64,000 nt of DNA from DATDAW01 sp036525185 (GTDB lineage Bacteria > Verrucomicrobiota > Verrucomicrobiia > Chthoniobacterales > DASVRZ01), in the NCBI GenBank assembly GCA_036525185.1, contig DATDAW010000028.1, positions 1 to 64,000 on the forward strand, in the 5' to 3' direction. The notes below the pieces were generated by a model. It saw only the letters and a list, made by a program, of their open reading frames with translations, searched no databases and had not been told where the DNA came from. The number at the start of each line of letters is the position of its first letter. Position 1 is the first letter of the stretch. Both the position numbers and the translations under genes were made by a program. Positions 1 through 9,000 of this stretch are shown piece by piece.

Positions 1-1204
1 CTGTTCCTCGGCGTCGGCTTCCTCCAGCTTGACCAGATCGCGTTGGCGGATGTCGCCGGCGTGGGCGTCGCGCAGGTATGTGCCGAGCAGGTTCAAGGTG
101 AGCGCGTGGCCTTGCACGTCTTCCACCAGTTTCTCGAACTCGTTCACCTGCTCCCGGCCGTCGTGGAACGGAATGTTGCGGAGCAGGCTTCCCTTCACGC
201 CACAGGACTGGGAGCAGATGCACGCCGGCTTCGCGGGACAGGCGCAGCAGCTCCACCTCCGGCGCGCTGCTCTGCCAGAACGCCCGCAAATCCGGGAGCG
301 AATACCGGGTGGTGACGACGCACAGGCCGTGGCTGGCGGCGGCCAGGCCCTTCAGCAGCGCGGCGATGCCCTGGTCCTTCAGCTGACCCGGCGTGGGCGA
401 AGTGGGCGCGTATTGCAGCGGCTCGAGGCCGTCGAGGATGAGAAGGCTGCGACGCTGGCCCACGATGCGGGCGAGGCGCTGACCTTTCTCGAACGCACCG
501 GCGTTGCTGGCGGCAAACTGCTTGTCCGCATCGTCGCCGAAGAAAATCAGGGCTTCCTTGAGGAACAGATCGGAGGAAGCGGCTCCCGCAGAGCGGGACT
601 CGCCGCTGCCCTGGCTGTAGAAGGACCAAGCAAAGGCGGCGTCGCAGCCGGACCAGTCCTGTCCGGCCAGTTCCGCCGCCCACTTGGCCACGAGCGAGGT
701 CTTCCCCTCGCCGCCGGGGGCAACAAAGGTGAGGACACGCGGGCGGCCTTTCTCCGCGCGCACGGCTTTGACCCAGGCGTCGTTGAGGAGCTTCAGTTCG
801 TCTTCGCGTCCGATGAGATCGGCGGGCGCGTATTTGATGATGCGGTCGATGTCGAATCGGCGTTCCCTTCGGCGGCGCGGTCGGAAGTCAATGACGTCCC
901 GATCTGCGAACGTGGGAGGAACCGGGCAATCCTCGATCCAGACGGGAATGATACTTTTCGAGAGGCTGCGAGCGCACTCGACTTCACGTTTCACCCACTC
1001 CGAACCGATTGACGCGGAGGTGATGACGACGACCAGCGTATCGGCGTCGGCAATACCCTTTTCGATCACCGGCCAAAATCTTTCATCCGGCCGGATGGAA
1101 TGGACGTCGTTGAACACCTCCTTAAACCCGGCGGCGCGGAGGAACGATTCCATCTCCGCGACATAACCGTCATCGGAAGTGCTGTGGGAAACGAAGGCGC
1201 GCAT
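1..1204 (-). CDS. TIR-STAND ATPase, 3' end beyond window, apparent frameshift
   Basis: Probable NAD-consuming or signalling immune receptor. Residues 1-110 form a TIR domain opening MRAFVSHSTSDDGY, with the conserved acidic residue at Glu74 in SEWVKREVECA. A P-loop NTPase follows, with Walker A APGGEGKTS near 162-170 and Walker B-like LLILDGLEP near 254-262, as in STAND/NB-ARC-type ATPases. The ATG at 1204 is the first start after an in-frame TGA at about 1220. Near codon 331 coding sense moves to another frame: after LSREAGVHLL the expected QSCGVKGSLLRNI is recovered only if one C of the CCC at 210-212 is dropped. The shifted frame then stays open to position 1. This is either a real inactivating frameshift or a homopolymer sequencing error. 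The C-terminal sensor (TPR repeats in relatives, from memory) lies outside the window. Domain call is firm, intactness is not. Confidence 0.8.
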   Translation of the reverse strand, partial: MRAFVSHSTSDDGYVAEMESFLRAAGFKEVFNDVHSIRPDERFWPVIEKGIADADTLVVVITSASIGSEWVKREVECARSLSKSIIPVWIEDCPVPPTFADRDVIDFRPRRRRERRFDIDRIIKYAPADLIGREDELKLLNDAWVKAVRAEKGRPRVLTFVAPGGEGKTSLVAKWAAELAGQDWSGCDAAFAWSFYSQGSGESRSAGAASSDLFLKEALIFFGDDADKQFAASNAGAFEKGQRLARIVGQRRSLLILDGLEPLQYAPTSPTPGQLKDQGIAALLKGLAAASHGLCVVTTRYSLPDLRAFWQSSAPEVELLRLSREAGVHLLPVLWREGKPAPQHSVPRRPGAGERVRETGGRRARPRAHLEPARHIPARRPRRRHPPTRSGQAGGSRRRGT

Positions 1205-1219
1205 CTGACGGAGAAAGTA

Positions 1220-1459
1220 TCAGGATTTCTGGCTGCCATCGCGGCCAGTCCGTGCCACGCAGCCGTTCGGAAAGTCCGAGGAACACGGGTCGGGGATGCT
1301 CTGCAAACCGTCTTCAATCTGGATCGAGGCATTGGAGGGCAGGCTTCCTCCCAAACAGAACCGATTCGATTCAACGAGCTTTGAGGAGGTGCCTTTTAAT
1401 TTTTCTCCTTCGAACCGGGCATCGAAGATTACGCGTTCAGGAGGGTATTCAGGCGCCAT
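1220..1459 (-). CDS. Small hypothetical ORF upstream of the TIR-STAND gene
   Basis: A 79-codon ATG frame, beginning MAPEYPPERVIFDARFEGEK, ends 15 bases before the TIR-STAND start on the same strand, so the two could be cotranscribed. No family recognised, no signal peptide or membrane segment. Composition is plausible for protein but length and lack of homology knowledge leave it doubtful. It may be a small partner of the TIR gene or a chance frame. Confidence 0.3.
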   Translation of the reverse strand: MAPEYPPERVIFDARFEGEKLKGTSSKLVESNRFCLGGSLPSNASIQIEDGLQSIPDPCSSDFPNGCVARTGRDGSQKS

Positions 1460-1557
1460 AATAACTCACATTTTCCGCGTAATCGCTTCTTGTTTCTAAA
1501 GGTGATCCAGTTCCAAGCCAATAATACTTCGTTCGCCCTAAAGGCAGGAATTAAAAT

Positions 1558-1697
1558 TAACCGCAAAGAACGTAAAGAGCTCAAAGACAATTACTTGCTT
1601 GGCGGCTCGCATGGAAATCAACCTCCTGCAGGGACATCCGAAGACTGCTTCGAGTCATGACTCTTTCCCTCTGTGTTCGTTGCGTTCTTCGCGGTTA
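1558..1697. repeat. Imperfect inverted repeat between the TIR genes
   Basis: The 29-base arm at 1558-1586 (starting TAACCGCAAAGAACG) resembles the reverse complement of 1669-1697 (TAACCGCGAAGAACG), roughly 22 of 29 matching. About 80 bases between the arms show no gene. The surrounding 1460-1727 is otherwise featureless and AT-richer than the genes. Similar AAGAACRC-type words occur near 13441-13515, so this looks like a dispersed intergenic repeat family. Confidence 0.5.
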
Positions 1698-1727
1698 CTT
1701 GAACTGCCATTTTTGGGTTCACCGGGA

Positions 1728-2990
1728 TCAGCCTCCAAGTTCCTGAATTTTCGCCTGTGCTTCCTCAACTCGCTGCTGAATGGAGAATTTCTGTTCTGCG
1801 TCTGCCGCCCTGGCTTCTTCGGCTTGCAGAAAAGCAAGTTTCTTCTGCCAGATCGAAAGCGCCGAGGCCGCCTGAGGAGCGGCCACTTTCACACCCATCG
1901 CCCGAAGTCGCGTGCGGGCGATTTCTTGCATCTGCGGGTCGCACTCCAGACTCAAGATTGTCTTGTAGTCGGCGCTGGCGAGATCCTTCCTCAAGGTGTT
2001 TTCGTAAACCTCACCCCGGTTAAGGTAGGCCAGCGGGTTTTGCGGATCGAGAGCTATGGCTTGCGCGTAATCAGCGAGCGCACGCGCGACGTCGCCTTTT
2101 CGCGAAAAGGCGTTACCGCGGTTGCGAAAAAGAATGGCGTCACCGAATCCGAGTTCCAAGGCGTGATCAAAATCCTGAATGGCCAGGTGTTCGTCCCGCC
2201 TGAAGTAGTGAGTCAGCCCACGGTTGTAGTAGGCCACGGCCAGCGTCGGATCGATCTCGATGGCTTGATCTAGAGAATCGAGTGCCTGGTCGTAGTTTTC
2301 ATCGGACAGATAACGCAACCCGCGATTGTAACAATCGGCCGCAGTCTGAGCCGGCTGGGCGCTCGCTGATGTGCGGCGCCGGCGGTCCTTTCGCGACTCT
2401 GAAATCCGAGGATGCGCGCTGCTCGACTGGCTCACAGGTCTAGCGCTGCCGGATTCCGATGAGCCTACTCGGGGGTTTGGCACAGCGAGGTTGATTAACG
2501 CTCGGGCGACCTTGAGCAGCACCTGATCCTGCTCGTCTTCGGTCATTCCACTGAGAGGGTTTGTTGGCGAATTTGAGCTCTGGATTGAAGCCAGCGTGAA
2601 CTCGTCTGGACCTGTCTTCGGATCGGGATACTTGAATTTCGTCTCCTCAAAAAGACAGCGCCGCACGATTACCGGGATGATCTTCACACCACGCTCCTTA
2701 GCGTTGCGCAGGAGGACCGGCAGCTCGCTGTTCCGCACATATTTCGATGCCAGGAATGCAGGGCTCACTAACAGCACCGCGGCACGCGCTCCGTTCAAGT
2801 GCTTTTGGATGTGCGCATGCCAGTTCTCGCCCAGTCCAATGTCTTGATCGGAGCAGATGGTCAGCTCGTCCTGCTGCACGAGGGGCTGCAGAAATTGTGT
2901 CAGCCGATCCAGCCATCGCTTGCTTCGATCAGGACTTTCATTGTCTTCATGCGCATAGCTGATAAAGACGGCCTTCAGGTCAGTTGCCAT
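1728..2990 (-). CDS. TIR-TPR protein
   Basis: A 420-residue protein with an N-terminal TIR domain (about 1-135; VFISYAHEDNE at 8-18) and TPR repeats (about 215-350; units such as CYNRGLRYLSDENYDQALDS and AYYNRGLTHYFRRDEH). It ends in a charged probable coiled coil (about 375-420). Glu89 in SKYVRNSELPVLL fits the catalytic glutamate of TIR NADases. A Ser/Arg-rich linker (about 170-215) joins the halves. It lacks an NTPase domain, unlike the TIR-STAND gene downstream on the same strand. TIR-TPR proteins are known from bacterial defence and host-interaction contexts; role here is inferred. No signal peptide, so probably cytoplasmic. Confidence 0.85.
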   Translation of the reverse strand: MATDLKAVFISYAHEDNESPDRSKRWLDRLTQFLQPLVQQDELTICSDQDIGLGENWHAHIQKHLNGARAAVLLVSPAFLASKYVRNSELPVLLRNAKERGVKIIPVIVRRCLFEETKFKYPDPKTGPDEFTLASIQSSNSPTNPLSGMTEDEQDQVLLKVARALINLAVPNPRVGSSESGSARPVSQSSSAHPRISESRKDRRRRTSASAQPAQTAADCYNRGLRYLSDENYDQALDSLDQAIEIDPTLAVAYYNRGLTHYFRRDEHLAIQDFDHALELGFGDAILFRNRGNAFSRKGDVARALADYAQAIALDPQNPLAYLNRGEVYENTLRKDLASADYKTILSLECDPQMQEIARTRLRAMGVKVAAPQAASALSIWQKKLAFLQAEEARAADAEQKFSIQQRVEEAQAKIQELGG

Positions 2991-3306
2991 AGGGGGTTCG
3001 CAAGTTTGCTGGTGGCGGATTTGAAATGCTGGCGAATAACTTCAGGCCTTCGTCCAGACACGTTGCCGATAAGATAGGTGGCGGGATTCGGAAATTTCAT
3101 ATCCACATTTTGCCGAGCCCTTGGGGCGCCTGAGCGGATGGTGCTCCAGCGTAGATAGTCCAACGAATCCTCGTTTCGGAAATGCGATAACGCAAGGTGT
3201 CCGGCAAGGTGGTCAGGATGTTTCAGCGCTTTGCGATTCTCAGCATCAGCGTGCCCTCAATCATCCACAAAATCCGCACATAAGAGCCTTCCAGCCTTTT
3301 CCGAAA

Positions 3307-3323
3307 AGCGGCAGGATGCCGCT
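3307..3323 (+). other. Perfect 7-bp hairpin just before kdtA start
   Basis: AGCGGCA-GGA-TGCCGCT ends six bases before the kdtA ATG at 3330. The AGGA-like bases sit in stem and loop, so the hairpin could mask the ribosome-binding region. It may equally be a copy of a dispersed palindrome. The rest of 2991-3306 shows no gene: frames there are short or antisense. Confidence 0.4.
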
Positions 3324-3329
3324 CCCACC

Positions 3330-4607
3330 ATGCGTTTTCGTCTCGCTCTTTACCGGCTCGTCTTCCCTTTTGTTCTCGCGGTAATGCTGCCCGCAATGCT
3401 GTTGCGGATGGCCCGACGCGGCAACTTCCGGCGAAATTTCGGCCAGCGGCTTGGATTCTATTCCCGGGAGCTTCGCACCCGTCTGGCGGGAAAAAAGCCG
3501 ATCTGGCTCCAATCCATCAGCGTCGGCGAAACGATGGTGGCGCTAAAACTCGCGCGACATCTCCACACCAAGCAGCCGGCACTTCCTATCGTGTTGTCCG
3601 TAACGACATCCACCGGCTTCGAACTCGCGGAGAATGCCCGGCTTGCTTGGCTCGAGATCATCTACAACCCCCTCGACGTCGCTTCCGTGGTCCGCCGCGC
3701 GATCCACGTTGTTCAACCCCGGCGGCTCGTGCTTATCGAAGGCATCTGGCCGTTACTTGTAGCCGAATGCCGCCGCGCTGGCGTACCCGTTGCGCTCATC
3801 GCCCGGTTGTCGCCTCGCTCCGAACGGCGATTCCGGCGTTTTCGCTGGTTGATCGAGCCGATTTTTCAACTCCTCGACCCCATTTGCGTCCAGGAACCCG
3901 AAGATATCGTCCGTTGGGAAAAACTTGGCGCCAAACCCAGCGCTATCCAATGCACGGGAGCGATCAAGTTTGACGAAAAGACGCAGAACGGATCGCGTGT
4001 AACAGAATTCGCCGCCTTCCTCACCGGGATCGGCGTCCCGCGAAATGCTCCGATCCTGCTGGGAGGCAGCACATTCTCCGGCGAGGAAATCATTCTCGCC
4101 CGGACATATCAGGCGCTGCGCAAGCGCTTTCCGAACCTTTTCCTAATTTTGGTCCCGCGCCACTTCGAACGCACACCGGAAATCCTCACCGAACTCACCC
4201 CACTCAACCTCCGGATCGCACTGCGAAACGCGCCCTTGGAAAACGCCGAGGCACTCATCGTCAACACGACCGGCGAATTACGCGACTGGTATCATCTGGC
4301 CACCATCGTTTTCATGGGCAAAAGCCTCACAGCCAACGGCGGTCAGAACCCTGTCGAAGCGGTCCTTGCGGGCAAACCGGTTATTTTTGGTCCGCACATG
4401 GAAAACTTTGCCGCAATCGTCAAACGATGGCGAGCCGACCATGCCGCTGTTCAAATCATTGATGAAGCAGAACTCCAGATCCAGGTCGCCAACCTCCTGG
4501 AAAATCCCAGCTTACGCGACGAACTCGCTGCCCGCGCTGCCAGCGCCGTCGCCGCCCATCAAGGCGCAACCGAACGGGTGACGGAATTGATCAAACGTGA
4601 GAGGTGA
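3330..4607 (+). CDS. kdtA: 3-deoxy-D-manno-octulosonic acid transferase (GT30)
   Basis: Transfers KDO from CMP-KDO to lipid A precursor at the cytoplasmic face of the inner membrane, so the cell makes LPS. The 425-residue protein (ATG 3330; a TTG 33 codons upstream would add an unrelated leader) starts with a membrane anchor (about 1-25). The GT30 N-domain follows, with the catalytic-type Glu67 in QSISVGETM. The C-domain holds a GGQNPVEAVLAGKPVIFGPH motif near 330-350; most family members have GGHN there, so His is replaced by Gln. The last codons and stop, KRER*, lie in an inverted repeat shared with the convergent nuoA. Confidence 0.92.
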   Translation: MRFRLALYRLVFPFVLAVMLPAMLLRMARRGNFRRNFGQRLGFYSRELRTRLAGKKPIWLQSISVGETMVALKLARHLHTKQPALPIVLSVTTSTGFELAENARLAWLEIIYNPLDVASVVRRAIHVVQPRRLVLIEGIWPLLVAECRRAGVPVALIARLSPRSERRFRRFRWLIEPIFQLLDPICVQEPEDIVRWEKLGAKPSAIQCTGAIKFDEKTQNGSRVTEFAAFLTGIGVPRNAPILLGGSTFSGEEIILARTYQALRKRFPNLFLILVPRHFERTPEILTELTPLNLRIALRNAPLENAEALIVNTTGELRDWYHLATIVFMGKSLTANGGQNPVEAVLAGKPVIFGPHMENFAAIVKRWRADHAAVQIIDEAELQIQVANLLENPSLRDELAARAASAVAAHQGATERVTELIKRER

Positions 4608-4680
4608 GACGTAAAAAGCAGGCCGCGCAGAAGACCCGTTCGCATGCGCTTGCGATCTCTCCCTTTCACCTTTCACGTTT
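4593..4680. repeat. Inverted repeat shared by 3' ends of kdtA and nuoA
   Basis: AAACGTGAGAGGTGA at 4593-4607 and, on the other strand, AAACGTGAAAGGTGA at 4680-4666 match 14 of 15 bases. Each arm encodes KRER plus the TGA stop of its own gene. The 58 bases between arms hold no gene. A related word, CTCACGATTCACGTTTTAC, lies near 30109-30127. Confidence 0.75.
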
Positions 4681-5052
4681 CCATTCCAGTGCGCCCTTCT
4701 TGATCGCGTACAAATAACCCACCATCAAAACACTGATAAAACTAAACATACTGATGAAAATCACACTTCCGCCCTCGGGCAGTTTCAAAAATTCCCGGTA
4801 AACAACGGCCCACGGATACATAAACACGATCTCGATGTCGAAAAGGATGAACAGCATGGCGACGAGATAAAACTTCACGCTGAATCGCGGCTGCGTATTG
4901 CCTGTGGCGATCATGCCACATTCGTAAGCCGTGTCCTTCACCCGGTTTCTCTTTCCCACTCGCCCAATGACCACACTGAGAATCAGCGCAAACGCCGCAA
5001 AACCAACGGCAATGATAATCTGGATCAGGATGGGAAGATAGTCGCGAGGCAT
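4666..5052 (-). CDS. nuoA: NADH-quinone oxidoreductase subunit A
   Basis: Membrane subunit of respiratory complex I. The 128 residues have the family's usual length and three membrane helices (about 8-30, 62-82, 92-112). The conserved segments KDTAYECGM and KFYLVAMLFILFDIEIVF are present; the acidic residues of FDIE are the family hallmark. The ATG at 5052 gives the expected N-terminus MPRDYLPILIQ. No other nuo gene lies next to it in this window, so this subunit is either isolated from the main operon or a separate copy. Confidence 0.95.
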   Translation of the reverse strand: MPRDYLPILIQIIIAVGFAAFALILSVVIGRVGKRNRVKDTAYECGMIATGNTQPRFSVKFYLVAMLFILFDIEIVFMYPWAVVYREFLKLPEGGSVIFISMFSFISVLMVGYLYAIKKGALEWKRER

Positions 5053-5162
5053 TTTGGGGAGAACGCTTTGTGAAACCGTGTTTACCGCTCTGAAGCCCCC
5101 AAAGCAACGATATTTCTCGCGGCTTTGGTCCCCTGCGACTATAAATTCAAACCGATTCTCCC

Positions 5163-6083
5163 ATGAAATCCGCCCTTTTCGTTTCCGTAATCGCGGCTTG
5201 TTTCGTCGGTGCTCAAGCCTCTGCCGCGCCCGAGAACGACGTGCCGCCCGTCGACTCTGCGATGATTCTGCAGGCTCTCAAGATCTTGAAGGCGCAACAG
5301 CAGCTTTCCGAGCAAGCGCAACTGAAGCGGGCAATTGAACAGGTCTTTGTAGCTTCGGGGACCAAGGAAACCGCCATCGCGTTTTACGAAGACGCTATCA
5401 TGGCCATGCAGTTCGCGGGCGTCACGCGCGAGAACAGGCAGTTTCGCGACTGGAAAGAGAAAGAGGGCGAAAGACTTAGCGACCCCCATTTCCGCGAATC
5501 GGTAAGAATGCATTTGTTCTATCTTGGCGTTTCGCTGCGCCGGGCTTCCGGAGTCAAGGTGGCGGATTTGCTGCAGCAATTGACGGGTTATGTCAACCTG
5601 CTGGATAATTCGGAAGCGGCTGTTAATGCGAAAGGTTCGCTGCTAAAAACGCCCGTTGGCGCCGGTTTGTTTGCAAAGTGGCTCCGGCTTGATCCCCCGC
5701 TGAGCGGCATCGACAACTGGGAAATGAATCCCGGCAATTCCGACGCAATTGCCGCAAGGATCATTCTCCCTGAATTGCGCGAGCAAAAATCACCGGCGCT
5801 AATCGGCTATTGGGATGGCAGGATCCAGCGCGACTCCGCCAAAGCTGCCGGTGCGAAGCTTGATTTCCAGGTGAACGACTTTACGCAAATCAAACTGCCG
5901 CAGTTATTATGGAACAGAGCGAAGGAGTGGCTGGTGTTGGAACAAAGAAACCGCGCCATTACGGAGATGTTCGGCGTCGTCCAGAAATATTCGGACCATC
6001 CGGACGAAGCCGCGTGGATAGGAGAACTGGAAGGATTGTTAGCTCCGGCGCAAGGCATCGGCGCGACATCCTCGTCGCCGTGA
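5163..6083 (+). CDS. Exported hypothetical protein
   Basis: Unrecognised 306-residue protein with a clear signal peptide (MKSALFVSVIAACFVGAQASA, cleavage probably after residue 21). The mature part is mostly helical and charged, with no membrane segment, no cysteine in the mature chain and no repeat or catalytic motif that I recognise. Probably periplasmic. It stands alone: nuoA diverges upstream, smc converges with a 9-base gap. No function proposed. Confidence 0.75.
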   Translation: MKSALFVSVIAACFVGAQASAAPENDVPPVDSAMILQALKILKAQQQLSEQAQLKRAIEQVFVASGTKETAIAFYEDAIMAMQFAGVTRENRQFRDWKEKEGERLSDPHFRESVRMHLFYLGVSLRRASGVKVADLLQQLTGYVNLLDNSEAAVNAKGSLLKTPVGAGLFAKWLRLDPPLSGIDNWEMNPGNSDAIAARIILPELREQKSPALIGYWDGRIQRDSAKAAGAKLDFQVNDFTQIKLPQLLWNRAKEWLVLEQRNRAITEMFGVVQKYSDHPDEAAWIGELEGLLAPAQGIGATSSSP

Positions 6084-6092
6084 ATATTGCCG

Positions 6093-9000
6093 CTACCTCG
6101 CGACGGTCTCGCTATGAAGATTGCCGTGCTTGCCAAAGCTCTCCGCGACACTCGGGATGGCATCGTTAGTATCCGAGTCAGGCTGGCGGCTGGCAGTTCC
6201 TATCAAATCGGCGTTTTCGTGCGCCTCGGCACGCTTGGTTAGCTTGACTCCCACCAGCTTGCTCACGCCGTGTTCCTCCATTGTTACGCCGTACAGAACA
6301 TCGGCCTTGGCAATGGTGCGTTTGTTGTGCGTGATGACAACGAACTGACTCTGCGCGACAAAACGGTCAAGAATCTTGATGAACCGGTTGATGTTCGACT
6401 CATCCAGCGGCGCGTCCATTTCGTCGAGAACACAGAAAGGACTCGGCTTGACCATGTAGATGGAAAAGAGCAGGGCGACGGCCGTCATGGTTTTCTCGCC
6501 ACCGGAAAGGAGGGAAATGGATTGGAGCTGTTTTCCGGGCGGTCGCGCGATGATGTCGATTCCGCTTTCCAGAGGGTCGGAGCCGTCAGCTAGCAAAAGA
6601 TTAGCTTTCCCGCCGCCGAAGAGCTCCGTGAACATCTCCTGAAAATTGGTCCGGACCTGCTCGAAGGTGTCAGCGAAGAGCTGCTTCGTCGTGTGGTTGA
6701 TCTTCGCGATGGCGTCGAGCAGTTCGGCCTTTGAATTTGTTAGATCGTTATTCTGCTCGTCGAGGAATTTTTGACGCTGTTCGAGCTCATCAAATTCCTG
6801 GATGGCGTCGAGGTTGACGGGCCCCATCGCATCGACGCGCTCGGTCATCTCCGCCACGGCGTTTTCAACGAAAGGCCAATCAAATTCTTCCTCGGAGGAA
6901 ACGGTAGCGGTGGGCTGTTCTTCGTGGGATTCATCGACGACCGGGACGATCGCTCCGTTGAGCACGGTCCCGGGAAGGACCTCTTCGGTGCGGGAAGAAA
7001 TCGGAGCGACGTGGTCGGGACTTTCGGATTCAACTCGGGGCGAGGGTTGCACAGGCACATCCTGCTGGGTGCGCTTTTTCTTCAGGTCACGAACAGCAAC
7101 ATTGAATGCGTAGGCATCAATCCGGAATTCGCGAAGATCGATCTGATAACGCCGCTGGATGTGCTCGACGATGTTCTCGAGTTTCAGGCCAAGCTTGGTC
7201 CGGCGAACTTCGCGGTCGCCCCGTTCTTCCTGGGATTGATGGACTGCTTTTCGCAATGCCCGGACCTCCGTATCGATGGCAGCAATGACGTCGACCATGC
7301 CAACGCGTTCGTGAATGAGTTCGGCCACGACGCGTTCGGCCGAGCCAAGCGAGTCGCGTGATCTGGTAACGCGCTCCGTGATGCCATTGATCTCGGCTTC
7401 AAGCGTGTCGATCCGCTCCGCGTAGGCGGCAACGTCATTTCTGCGTTGCGCGATAAGGTCACTCAATTCCGCGACCCGGGCGGCCATGGGGTCACGCTGA
7501 CGACGAAGATTTTCCTGACGCTGACGTTCCGTTGCCACGCGTATCCGAGCTTCGTTGAGCGTGTCGGACAGGCGGTTTTCCTCTTCACGCGCCTGATCCA
7601 GGCTGGATTGCAGCTCGGAACGGCGGCTCATGTGCGTCTCGATCAGGGCAGCCAGTTCAGCAAGCTGGAGTTCGATCTGCAAAATCGAGCCCGAGGCCGA
7701 ATCGCGACGTTTTTCGATATTTGCACGCTCCCACTCGAGGTTGCGAAGTTTGTTTTCGAGATCGCGCGACTCGCGTTCCTGCGTGGTGACCTGGCTTTGG
7801 AACGCGGAAACGGCAAATTGGCTTTCCTGCGCAATGTCCCGGTGGCTTTGCAGCTGGACACGGGTCTCCTCCAAGGTTTGGGACGCGGAAATGCGACGTG
7901 ATTCTGCTTCCGCGAGCGCATCACGGGACGTGGCGAGTTTCGCTTCCAAATCTTTGATTTGGTTGCGGCGGGAGAGCACGGAATTGCCCGAATCAGCCGT
8001 CTGTCCGCCAAGAATAACGCCTTCGAGCGTGACGATTGTGCCGTCGAGTGTTGCGAACGTCAGGTTGGGATTCGTGGATTTCAGGCGCAACGCGTCGTCG
8101 AGCGTCGCGACGACCACCGTGCGGCTAAGCAGGCGGTGGATGAGCGAGGCGGCCGGACCCTGGACTTTGATTTTGTCGAGTGCCCAGGCGAGGGCGCCTT
8201 CCGGGAGAAATTCACGCGGTGTGCCGGTGTTCGACCCAAGAAATTCCGTGGGCGCCAGAGCGGCGCGACCCTGCTTTTTGGCGATGAGCGTTTCGAAAAT
8301 CTTCGATGCCAGCTCGGTTTCCTTCAGCAAAACGGTCTGCAAATGAGAACCAACGGCCGCTTCAATCGCCGTGACGAATTCCTGCTCCGTTTCAATATGC
8401 GACGCAAGAGAACCAAGAAGCGCCGGTTTGTAAAACGACGGATCGTCGAGGCCCTTAAGAACGGCTTGAGTGCCCCCGCCAAGGCCGGCGCCTTCTTCAA
8501 CGAGTTGGCGGAGAACACCGAGCCGGGACTCATTTTCCGCCACAAGTCGCTGGGCCTGCGAGACTTCACGCTCCACGGTTTGAAAAGCAGCCTGCGCAAT
8601 CTTCAGCGACTCCTCAATTTCGCGCAGATCACCGCGAGCTTCGTTGAGGCGAGTCTCGGCATCTGCTTTTTGTTCGTGGCTGGAGGCGAGTGCCTCGGCA
8701 GCTTTATCGCGACTCTCGGTTGCAGCGGCGATCTCTTGCGCAAGCGCGACGGAGCGGCTTTCCGTGGCCTCATGCTGGCCCTGCAGCGTGGCGAGCTCCG
8801 TCCGGAGCGTGTTCGATCGACCCTCGCTTTGACTCAGCGTCATGTCGGACTGCCGAAGGGATTGCTCCGCCGCGATGCGTTTTTCCCGGAGCGCAGCAAC
8901 CGCACTCGATTGAGTGGCGAGATTTCGTTCTTCGTCGGCTAGAACGGTCGAGGCGTCTTCGATCTGCTGATCGGTTTCTGTAATCTGGCTTTCCTGCCAG

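Noticed and set aside
29..1012. 327-codon open frame opposite the TIR-STAND gene
   Set aside because: The minus strand carries recognisable TIR and P-loop motifs; the plus frame has none.
3231..3329. N-terminal extension of kdtA from a TTG
   Set aside because: The extra 33 residues are unlike any KdtA start and would run through a hairpin; ATG 3330 begins the membrane anchor.
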